Shown one piece after another: positions 40,501 to 52,500 of a DNA stretch of 64,000 nt (the stretch's first letter is position 1; every line of letters starts with the position of its first letter). The DNA comes from Serripes groenlandicus (Eukaryota > Mollusca > Bivalvia > Cardiida > Cardiidae), in assembly GCA_031761405.1 (NCBI GenBank), contig JASEVX010000006.1:26607097-26671096 (forward strand), given 5' to 3'. Both the position numbers and the translations under genes were made by a program. The notes below the pieces were generated by a model. It did not search any database. It was not told where the DNA came from and saw only the letters and a program-made list of their open reading frames with translations.

Positions 40501-43500
40501 TAACCCTTTACCGCATATAGACGCTTTCTGAGGCCTCTGCAGCAGACAGCTTTTTGAAAACATAGTGACAAAAGGAGAAATTGCTCAAACCGAGCAATTT
40601 CTCCTTTTGCCACAATGTTTTCCACTTTCAGTCATAGGTTATATATCCATTCAATTATAGAGATTTTCTATTTTTTGACAAAATATGTTCAAAGTCGTCT
40701 GCTGCAGAATTGTCATATGAGGGAAAGGGATAAATAATTTCACTTGCATTTATAGAGATTTTTTCATAATTTTGCCAAGATGTTTGCAAACTTTTCTGCT
40801 ACAATTTTTTTGTATGTTGGTAAGGGTTAAAAAAGATGAAAACAAATTTAAAAAAAATATATTTGACACCCTTTCCTATATGCAGGTGCATTTTGACACA
40901 TCTGAAGCAGACGACTTTTACCAACTGTAATTCAATAAATTATACATTCTTTCGTAGAGATTTTCTATAAATTTGATACAGACGGTTTCTAACGCCCTCT
41001 GCAGCAGATAACATTTGAAAACATTGTGAAAAAAGTAGAAATTGGTCAAGACGAGCAGAATAATTTGAGCTATTCCAGTCACCTTGCGGTTTCTGCATTG
41101 ACCTTTTATAGCCCTTTCCCACTTGCAACAAATCTGCATCAGATGACTTTGCAATCATCTTGGTAAAAAAAGAAATATCTAATCTTTATTAACCCTTTAC
41201 CTGATACAGACGGTTTCTAACGCCCTCTGCAGCAGATAACATTTGAAAACATTGTGAAAAAAGTAGAAATTGGTCAAGACGAGCAATTTTCCCTTTTGTG
41301 ACAATGTTTTCAACTCCATTCAATAATCATGCTTTCATTTATTGAGATTTTAAAAAAAAATGCCAAAACAATTTTAAGTTGTTTGCTGCATATTTTAGTA
41401 TGTGGGAAAGGATTAATATATTGAACGTATATATACACTATGATTAAAAATTGTGGCATTATGAATAATGCCTTCTTTTGTCACAATTATTTTAAAAGTT
41501 GTCTTCTGCAGATGTGTGAAAATTTGTTTGCAAGATGGAAAGGATTAAATATCTGACCTATCCAACTGCAACTTTATATATATGACCATGACTGCTGTGA
41601 GTGGAGGATTGAACCAGGGAATGGTTCATTAGATTCTTCAAGTTAACAACTTAGTCACTGCGGATTCCTCAAGTTAACTACTTAATCACTGCGGATTCCT
41701 CAAGTTAACTACTTAGTCACTGCGGATTCCCCAAGTTAACTACTTAGTCACTGCGGATTCCTCAAGTTAACTACTTAGTCACTGCGGATTCCTCAAGTTA
41801 ACTACTTAGTCACTGCGGATTCCCCAAGTTAACTACTTAGTCACTGCGGATTCCCCAAGTTAACTACTTAGTCACTGCAGATTTCTCAAGTTAACTACTT
41901 AGTCACTGCGGATTCCCCAAGTTAACTACTTGGTCACTGCGGATTCCTCAAGTTAACTACTTAGTCACTGCGGATTCCACAAGTTAACTACTTAGTCACT
42001 GCGGATTCCTCAAGTTAACTACTTAGTCACTGCGGATTCCCCAAGTTAACTACTTAGTCACTGTGGATTCCCCAAGTTAACTACTTAGTCACTGCGGATT
42101 CCCCAAGTTAACTACTTAGTCACTGCGGATTCGCCAAGTTAACTACTTGGTCACTGCGGATTCCCCAAGTTAACTACTTAGAAACTGCGGATTCCTCAAG
42201 TTAACTACTTAGTCACTGCGGATTCCCCAAGTTAACTACTTAGTCACTGCGGATTCCACAAGTTAACTACTTAGTCACTGCGGATTCCCCAAGTTAACTA
42301 CTTAGTCACTGCGGATTCCCCAAGTTGACTACTTAGTCACTGCGGATTCCCCAAGTTGACTACTTAGTCACTGCGGATTCCCCAAATTGACTACTTAGTC
42401 ACTGTGGATTCACCTAGTTAACTACTTAGTCACTGCGGATTCCCCAAGTTAACTACTTAGTCACTGCGGATTCCCCAAGTTAACTACTTAGTCACTGCAG
42501 ATTCCCCAAGTTAACTACTTAGTCACTGCGGATCCCCCAAGTCTCTGACGACTCATGTTATTTTTTATTTCAGTGTGAGAAATACGCGTCTAAATCCACC
42601 TGGTTTACAGATTTCCTGGAGAAAAACTTTGAAACAGATAATGAAGGTAGGCTACAGACAACACCTACACAGGTGAAAACATTGTAGGAAAAGGAGGAAT
42701 TAAACACTTTAAAAGCTATGCTTTCAATTTTCCGAACATTACAACTTTCTTATCATAAGAACAGTCTCAGCCTAATCTACACTTTTCAAAAATCACTTAA
42801 CCCTTTACCATCTGCAGACACATTTTCATGCACTTGCAACAGATGTCTTGTGAAAACATGGATGAGCAATTTCTCCTTTTGCCACAATGTTTTCAACTCT
42901 GTTCAATAATTATGCTTTCATTTAATGACCTCTTCCTTAATTCTCCTGTTTGATTTCAAAGTGGTTCACTACGCGTTTGTAGTATGGGGGAAATTGTTAA
43001 CCCTTTCCCACATACAAAAAATCCTCAGCAGACGACTTCCAAAACATATTGGCAAAGACATACAAAACCACATAAATAAGGGTTTAATTGTTAAATAAAG
43101 TTGAAACATTGTGGGCAAAGGAGGGATTGCTCATCATGAGCAGTTTCACATTTGGCCACAATGTTTTCAAAAGTCATCTGCTGCTATATATTGCGTCAAA
43201 ATGCGTTTTCAGGTGGAAAAGGGTTAAAAATATGTTTAGAAGCAGAGGCACAGGTTTATCTGAGCCTACACTTCTCACAAGTTGCTACTTATAGCTTTAC
43301 ATTTTAAAACAGGTTAAATTCAGACTATTCTCTATTCAAATGTTTGTTGTGTTGCTTTCAACAGTGCTTCAGTTATATAATATTGTTTTCTGTTGGCACA
43401 TCAGCAGCAGACAATTTGAGAATATTTTTTCAAAAAGAGAAATGTTGCTTTAAAAAAGCCACTCCTCCTTGTCTTCTAATGTATTTAACCTTTTCCCTCT

Positions 43501-46500
43501 TATTCAGAAAAGTTTAAAACATTGTGGCAAAAGAGAAATTGCTCATTATACTTAATTCTTCTTTTTGCAACAATATTTTTACAAGTTGTCTGCTCCTGAT
43601 CCATCGAAACGCATCTGCAAGTTGGAAAGGAATCATTTGGTATTGTCTTTATTCACCTAATAACCCTTTATAGGTTAAATACTTATAACCAATAATATTA
43701 ACATGGAACCATTTGGACAAATGAGTTGACAGATACATGTATATGGTACATGTATATGTAATGTAGATCTATGATGTTTTATTGATCTCTGTGTTTCAGT
43801 GGATTTTATCAGTGCACCCTTCATGATGAGCAAGATCCACATGTTTGAAAACTACGAGAATCCGACTGATTTCTTCAGACCTGCTCTCAGATCGTTACTT
43901 GTAAGTTTTATACTCAAGTGTTTCCTAGCTTTTATCTCCCTTTATGTGAGCAGAGCCACAGTAGCTATGTTAATATCTTCACAAGCTGTCATGTGGAAAA
44001 GCAGCCTGTTGTTTTGAAAGATTTTTTGTGGATATCTGGTGTGAAAAAGCCAGGAAACACATGGGTAGGTGAAGTGGTTGCTGTGATATGGTTGTTGAAA
44101 TGGCATCAAACCCCAATCAATCAATCCCTTTATGCATCTGCAAACAATATTAATTTGCTTACACAGTATGAAAATCTTTAATCCTTTCCCTCATATAGAC
44201 GCTTTTTGACGCCTCTGCTGCAGACAGCTTTTTTTGAAAACATAGTGACAAAAGAAGAAATTGCTCAAAACAAGCAATTTCTCCTTTTCCCACAATGTTT
44301 TCCACTTTTAGTCATAGTTTATCCATTCAATTTTAGAGATTTTCTATTTTTTGACAAAATATGTTCAAAGTCGTCTGCTGCAGAATTGTCGTATGAGGGA
44401 AAGGGTTAAAAACCATTTGGAACACATTGTCGACAAAAATAAGCCTGCACTTACATGATGTGTGATCTTGGTCTAAACTGTTCCGAACTCAGTTATCCTG
44501 CAGTATTTGACAGATCTTATCAATAATAACAGATGCTTTCTGATGCATCTGCGGTAGACAACTTCTCCCTTTGATACAATGTTTACCGCTCTATTCAATG
44601 ATTTAACTTTCATTTATAGGGGTTTAACATATATTTAACTAGATTTTTTCAAACTCATCTGCTGTAGAATTGTTGAATTTGAGAAAAGGGTTAAGGGGGG
44701 ACGTCATATATTATCATTTCATATCAACCTATGATATTTTAATAGTTTTTAGCTCGACTTTTGAAAAAAATGAGAGCTATTGTCATGACCCTGGCGTCGG
44801 CGGCGGTGATGTGGTTGTCCGGTTAAGGTTTTTTGTTCAGCTCTTTTTTTTTTTCTGTTTTCTCCCTATCAGTCGAGCGTCTGTGCCGTACACGGTGCTC
44901 TTGTTTATAATATGATATGTAATAATATTTTCTCTAATTAGTCCCCTACCGGTCAAAGGCCGCTTTGGGGACCATAGGTTTGGTCGATTTCGTCTGTCCG
45001 TCTGTCAGTTTGGCCTGTACCCCAAATGTCAAGGTCACACTTAGAGGTCAAAGGTCAATAATAGTCTGTCTGTCTGTCTGTCTGTCAGTCCCACCTAACC
45101 TTGTCTGGCCCGCATCTCAACCATGCATCATAGGATTTTCAAGAAACTTGGCACAAATATTCACCATGATTAGGCGGCGTGTCATGCTCAAGACCCAGGA
45201 CTGTACCTCAAATGTCAAGGTCACCCTTAGACGTCAAAGGTTAAAATGAGTACTATTTGATAGGACTGTACCTTGTCCGGCCTACATTTCAACTATGCAT
45301 CATAGGATTTCAAAGAAGCATGGCACAAACATTCACCATGATGAGGCGGCATGTCACGCACAAGACCCAGGCTTGTACCTCAAATGTCAAGGTCACACTT
45401 AGAAGTCAAAGGTCAAAATGAGTACTGTTTGATAGGACTGTACCATGTCTGGTCCACATCTCAACCATGCATCATAGGATTCCTAAGTAACCCAGGCCTG
45501 TACCTCAAAGGTCAAGGTCAGACTTAGAGGTCAAAGGTCAAAGTGAGTACTGGTTAATAGGACTACCTTGTCCGGACAGCATCTCAACTATGCATCTTAG
45601 GATTCTCAAGTTACTGGACACACATGTTCACCATGATGAGGTGGCTTGTACCTCAAAGGTCAAGGTCACACTCAGAGGTCAAAGGTCAAAATGAGTACTG
45701 TTTGATAGGACTATTTTGTCCGGCCCGCATCTCAACTATGCATCATAGGATTCTCAAGTTACTGGGCACACATGTTCACCATTGTGAGTTGAGGTGTCGG
45801 GCACAAGACCCAGGCATGTACCTCAAATGTCAAGGTCACACATGCTTGAATGGATTTTGATATAACTTCACACAATTATTGGTAGAGGACTTTTTCATTG
45901 CTTGCAATATGACATTAACTTGTTTGTTATTGATAGACCTACCATATCCTTATAAACCTTGATGTCAGGGACCCTGCAGAAAAGAAATCCATCAAAGACA
46001 ATTTACAGGCAACTATGGAAGGTAATCATTAACCTTTTCCGATAAAATTCTGATGCATCTACAGCAGATGACTTTTGAAAAAATGGTGGCTCCATATGTT
46101 ATACTGATTTTCAACTCTATTAAATAATTGTTTTTCCCTTTATAGAGATTTTCCACATTTTAGCCTTTATGTTTTCAAAGTCGTCTTCTGCAGATTTGTT
46201 GTATGTGCATGTATTGGTTAGAACATGAGACATGCTGCAAGGAAACTGATCACTTGACCTGATATATGTGACTTTCTCTCTTATATCAAGAAAATCTCTT
46301 TAAATGAAACTATGATTATTAGATATTTTAATTAAAGGAGAAATTATTGCTTATAATAAGTCATTTCTCCTTTTCCCACATTGATTTAAAAAGTCATCTG
46401 GTACAGATATGTCAAAAAGCTTTTGTAAAGGTTAAAGAGCAAACAATAAGGAAACAAATTTCCAGATGCTGTTAATTTAATTTTTACATTTTTGGGTTGG

Positions 46501-49500
46501 AAAAAAGATTGTTGATTTTTTCTTATTTATCTATTATAGTGTATTCATGATTTTACTAATTGATCAATTTGTTTAAAAATTTTACATGTATATATGTCTG
46601 TCTATATTATTTGGCGAAAAACACTGATTGTTTAAAGCCTTTTTTGAAAATAAACGGAAAAAAATATTAATATTTGTTTGCACCGGAACACAGTACATAC
46701 AAAAAGTAGTTCCAATAATGTGATCAGAAAGGCTTCCAAATATATATTGATGGATTCCTGCAGCTGGTACCACTAACAATGATCATTTCAAAGTTAAAGC
46801 ATATGCATAGAGTAGATTAAATTCCTCGTTTTTAGCTTACCCGAGCACGAAGTGCTCAAGGTGAACTATTGTGGTCATCTTTAGACCATAGTTTGTTGTG
46901 CGCCGTCCATCATCAGTTGTCAACAATTGCTTTTTTAACATTTTACAGGCAACTTGTGCATCCAATCATCATGAAAATTTATTAGAACATACATCTGCAT
47001 TAAATCTTGACTTAAGTTCAAAATGGGTTGTGTGAGGTAAAAAACTATGTCTCTATGTCACTATGTCAAATTGAGCGAAATTCTTGTTAACACTCTAGAG
47101 GCCACATTTTTAATTTGAGCATATTTAAACTTTTTTAGAATAATTGTCTTGATGATATCTAGGCTTAGTTGGATTATGGATCATTCCTGGTCAAAAAATA
47201 GGTCACTAGGCCAAATTGAAGGAAAATATTTTTCTCTGCCTTTTGAATTTTTTCACCCAAAAAGGCGAAGGTACTGGTTTAGTCTCAATGAAGCAGACAT
47301 TGATGATGATTAATATAGGATGAAAGATTGCTTCTCAATTGATGTAAAATAAAGAAGTTTAAACTAAAACATAATATAATGAAAACAGGGAACCAGAGGT
47401 TTATTGTGGTATAATGATGTTATATCAATTAATTGTTATTACAGGATACCATCAGCTACAAGTAGTTGAGGACTGCCTTACAGATTTCTGTTTTTGCTGT
47501 ATGAATGGTAGTAGTAATTCAGAGGAGGAAAAGGAAAACAAGATCTTGTCTAAAATGGGTATGTTCTTAGTTCCATGGAAATTAAAGGTGTAGGAAGACT
47601 TAACAACATGCAACAGATCTGCAGATGACGACTTTGAAAATAGGAATGAATGTTGTCTGCTGCAGATGCTTCCGGAAGCGTCCGTACCTAGGATAAGGTT
47701 AAGAGGCAAGCTACTTACATAATGTCTTCTTTGTCTCAGAATTATGGTTTAATTTCATTATAAGAAATTTCATAAACTTTTACCCCAGACATTTTGGAGA
47801 GTCTGATATATGGTTAAGTCATCTTGTTTGGGAGAGGAAGGTTTAAAGTTCAAATCTTCATTCTGATATATAAACCCTTTCCCACTTATAGACGCTTTCT
47901 GATGCCTTTGCTGCAGACGAATTTTGAAAAGATTGTGACAAAATGAGAAATTGCTGAAAACAAGCAATTTCTCATTTTGCCACAATGTTTTTAACTCTTT
48001 TCATTAATTATACCTATATTTAGAGAGCTTTTCATTGTGTTTGCCTAGATACTTTCAAAGTCGTCTGCTGTCAATTTGTTGTTTGTGGGAAAGGGTTAAG
48101 TTGGTGTCCGCTACTTGCCTGCCTGGTGCCTAGCAAAAAGGTTACAATTTTGAAAGTAGATATCAAGAGTGACTTCTAAGTCAGAAAAGGTTGGCCCCTT
48201 CAATAGAGTGACACTTGAACCCCCCTTTCCCACATACAATAAATCTGCTGCAGCAGACATCTTTGAAAATATTAGGTCAAAAGTATGGAATCTCTATGAA
48301 TTAACCCTTTCCCTCATACGACAATTCTGCAGCAGACGACTTTGAACGAATTTTGTCAAATAATGGAAAATCTCAATAATTGAATGGATAACCCATGACA
48401 AAAAGTGGAAAACATTGTGGCAAAAGGAGAAATTGCACGTTCTGTGCAATTTCTTCTTTTGTCACAATGTTTTCAAAAAGCCGTCTGCTGCAGAGGCGTC
48501 AGAAAGCGTCTATATGAGGGAAAGGGTTAAAGAACAATAATTGAATAAAGTTAAACATTTTGGGACATAAGGAGAAATTGCTCATTATGAGAAATTTCTC
48601 CTTTAGTTTTCAAAATTTGTCTGCTGCAGAGGCGTCAGAAAGTGTCTGTATGTGGGTAACGGCTAATAAACACTTTACTTTCACTCAACTTGTTTATGTT
48701 TAATACAGGACTGCCTTATTTCCTGATGAAAGAAGTTTATATAGATTCCTACATTCTTCATGAAGACTCGGCTTACAGCACCGAGAAAGAAAAACATAAC
48801 ACAAAAAACGATACAATCAAGGAGAGTAAGAAAACAGATGTGGATAGTGACAAACTAAATTTAGTTCACGATCCACGGAAAGAACTAAACGACACCTGGA
48901 CGTGGGCAAAGTGGTGGAAGTTCCTCCCGCTGTGGAAAATTCGGAATTACTACGGGGAGAAGATAGCCCTGTATTTTGCCTGGTCAGGTCTACTGATACT
49001 GAGTCTGTGGATACCGTTTCTGTTTGGACTTGCTGTGTTTGTTTACGGGTTGACAGTCAGGTGAGTGTATTCACGGTGAATTTATCACCAGTTGAACAAC
49101 CGTGATAAATTAACGATTTATCTTTTAAAAGTATCAAAGTTAGTTTGTCATATAAAGGAGATATAACTGTTTGGAGTTAAGATGCATAGTAATCTTATTA
49201 ATTCACAGACTTATCTATCTATTTGATAATTTTCAACACAACAGAACTGCCAGTTGACAGTAAACTGCTAAAATAGGTTAGATTTTGAGACATTGTTCAT
49301 CGTCATTGCATGCAGTTAAAATCCAGAGATTGACGAGTATCAGGTTTTGGCAAGCTGAGGCATATTACTTGTGATTGCTTTAATTTCTAATGGTGACTCG
49401 CGATCGGATTCCAACGCGATGCTAGGCCTTGGACCCCTAATATCGCGTTATACTGGAACTCCAGTGTACAGTCAAGTTGTTGATAGATTTAACAGGTTTA

Positions 49501-52500
49501 AACAATATTTCTTTGATTATTTTCAAGCTTTATTAATTTCTTGCTACAACTTTTATGGCTGCTGCTGTCCCTTGCAGGGTTAGGATGAGGGATCGCCTTT
49601 TACTGTTGTGTGTGTTGTCACGCTTTTCAAGTGACTATCATGTTCCTACAAACATTCTTCATATATTGTTATCTTTTCACAGTTATGGTAATAAAGACCA
49701 TGAAGAGATGCCACAAAATCTGACTGACACTGAAGGGTAAGTTTTAAACCTTTCCCACATACAACAAATCTGCAGCAGACGACTTTGAACACATCTTATC
49801 AAAAACACGAAAAATCTCTATAATATGAAGTTTAACTTACTGGCAAAAGTTGAAAAACATAGTGGCAAAAGGAGAAATTGCTTGTTTTAAGCAATTTCCT
49901 CTTTTGTCACAATGTTTTCAAAAGTTGTCTGCAGCAGAGGCGTCAGAAAGCGTCTATAGGTGGGAAAGGGTTTTTTAATCATATTGGACCTGTTTCTGAG
50001 AGCTAGTTAGGGGTCTTAGGTTTCCCCCCCTGATATTAATGTTAGATTTACTGCTTTAAGAACTTATGAGGCAAACTGCAGTATTTGAAAATAAAGAAAA
50101 CAATAAATGTAATTATGATATTTATTAGAAATCCGGAAAGGTAGAAATTATTTGCTTTGAATAATTTCATCTTTTTACACAATGTATTATTATACCCCAC
50201 ACAAACAAGTTTTTGGGGGTATATAGGAATCACCCTGTCCGTCTGTCCATCCGTCCGTCCGTCTGTCCATATGTCTTGTAAGCGCAACTCCTCCTTAACG
50301 GCTGGACTGATTCTGATGAAACTTTACACAGTTGCAGTACACAACATGAGGATGTGCATGAAGTAAGATTATTCCGGTCAGAAATATATCCGTCCGTCTG
50401 TCTCCATATGTCTTGTAAGCACAACAGGGGGTATCCTTTTGTGAGTTCACTCACAGTTCTAGTTTCCTTCTGCTCCAGAGGCATCACTAGTCATGTGTGT
50501 TAAGGAAAAGGTAAAATGACTTTTGAATAGTGATGACCCTTATAGGCTTCTGCTTTTAGCTCATGAGAAAACAAAGTTTTTGTCAACCAATATTATCACT
50601 CACTGTCCACTGTTAAAAAGAAAAAACTTCTCCTCTGAAACCAATGGACCAGTATCAACTAAATTGAATCCTTTCCACATCTGCAGCAGACTACTTTGAA
50701 AACATCTACGCATACATCCGTTCATAAAAATATTTATGAATAACTCTTTACAAAGTTCAATAACTTAAATAGTTGCCTACAATAGAGTCATTACCATTTT
50801 GTATTGGTTTATTTTGTTTTTGTATTAATGAAAATGTTTTGCACATATCTAATTCAGATTACGGTGGCGTATGGGTCAGCTGTATGACACACTGCGGGGC
50901 TCCTTTGATAACGATGTCACACCATTCTTTGCCTTGGGTATTTGTCTCTGGGGTAAGTCGACACCAACAACATGGACCTATCTTAACCCTTTCCCTCATA
51001 GAACAAAATCTGCAGCAGACGACTTTAAACATGTGTTGTCAAAAAATGGAAAATCTTTATAATTGAATGGATAACCCATGACTTAAAGTGGAAAACATTG
51101 TGGCAAAATGAGAAATTGCTCGTTTTGAGCAATTTCTTCTTTTGTCACTATGTTTTTCAAAAAGCCGTCTCCTTCAAAGGTATCAGAAAGCGTCTATATA
51201 CAGTACAGCTCACGCGGAAAACGCATCGTCCGCGAGCCACCGCGGACAAATCTCAACGCGGACAAATATTTTGGTCCGCGAAGGTGGGTGGAATTCCACC
51301 CATCACCGCGATTTTTTTTTATGTCCATCGCGGACGCAACAAGATAACCCCAGGGGGTTGATAAAACCGATCATCGTGGAGTTGCGGTGGAACCATCGCG
51401 GAATCGCGGTGATATTTTTTTGAATAGATAAGCTTTTTCTCGCCGTTTTGCTGGGAGTTTTTTTTTAATTTTTAATTTTTATTTCATTACAGTACTAATA
51501 AATGTTGTAGTAGAGGATAATGATTATAAATCAGTACTAACTATAAAGCAGCATATATGCGTAACAACTTAATTCATTAAAATTCATCACTACAATTCCC
51601 CTAAACTTGATGTATTTTCTAAACGATACAACTACGTGATAATAAAACTGTTAATTCTGCCTGAAAGATGTGTAGCTTACTTTAAATCTCACTAATAAAT
51701 GCCGTAATTCCATTGTCAATCACCACAATTACCAATGCATTGTTCATTCTTAATCGCCTATAAATTATTTCTTTAAAACCTGTTTCAAAGTCGGCTGAAT
51801 AACAAAAACAAACTTTGCAAACAAAGAAGTGTGAAGCGCCCATGTTAGTCTCGGATTTAATTAAACAACCAAAAACTTTTGATATGGGAAAGGGTAAACG
51901 TCTATACGTGGGAAAGGACTAACGACTTTATTCTCCAAAATGTAACATACAATTTTTGAACTTTTATCAATATTTACACTTTTATTTGTAGATATTGTAA
52001 ATACCTTTTCAATATATGTTTTCAAAAGTCGCAAATATATTTCATCATGGGAAATTTCACCTTTGCCACAATATTTTCAAAAGTCGTGTAGTGCAGAGAC
52101 GTCTGAAAGCGTCTATTTATATGGGAAAGGGATAACGACAATACTCTCCAAAGTGTAACATACAACTTTTGTACTTTAATCAATACATACATTTGAAACA
52201 CAAAACATAAAGACTGTACATAGATGATTAATCACTGGTGTGAAAAGTTTATATGATAGAAAAAACAGACACAGACACATTTCATTTGCTTATTTAGATC
52301 ATCCTTCATCCGAAGTACAATGTACAGTTTTCAACAATATTACAATTGGATAATTCATTTATTAAGTTGATAAGAAAAGCTCAAAAATCAACAATCTGTC
52401 TTTATTAAGAGATTCAAGTACAATTGTACTGTATATACAAAATTCAAAGATATATATACAATGTACATGTACATGTATTGTAATTTAACAATATTTCTCT

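Noticed and set aside
41631..42543. Regular 31-bp direct repeats resembling a CRISPR array
   Set aside because: The repeats are contiguous with no unique spacers, there are no cas genes, and the context is a eukaryotic intron. It is a minisatellite.
43799..44017. 72-codon plus-strand frame taken whole
   Set aside because: Only the first 101 bases are exon; after GTAAGT at 43901 it is intron.
49371..49583. 70-codon plus-strand frame between anoctamin exons 6 and 7
   Set aside because: No splice sites in phase and no family similarity; treated as intron.
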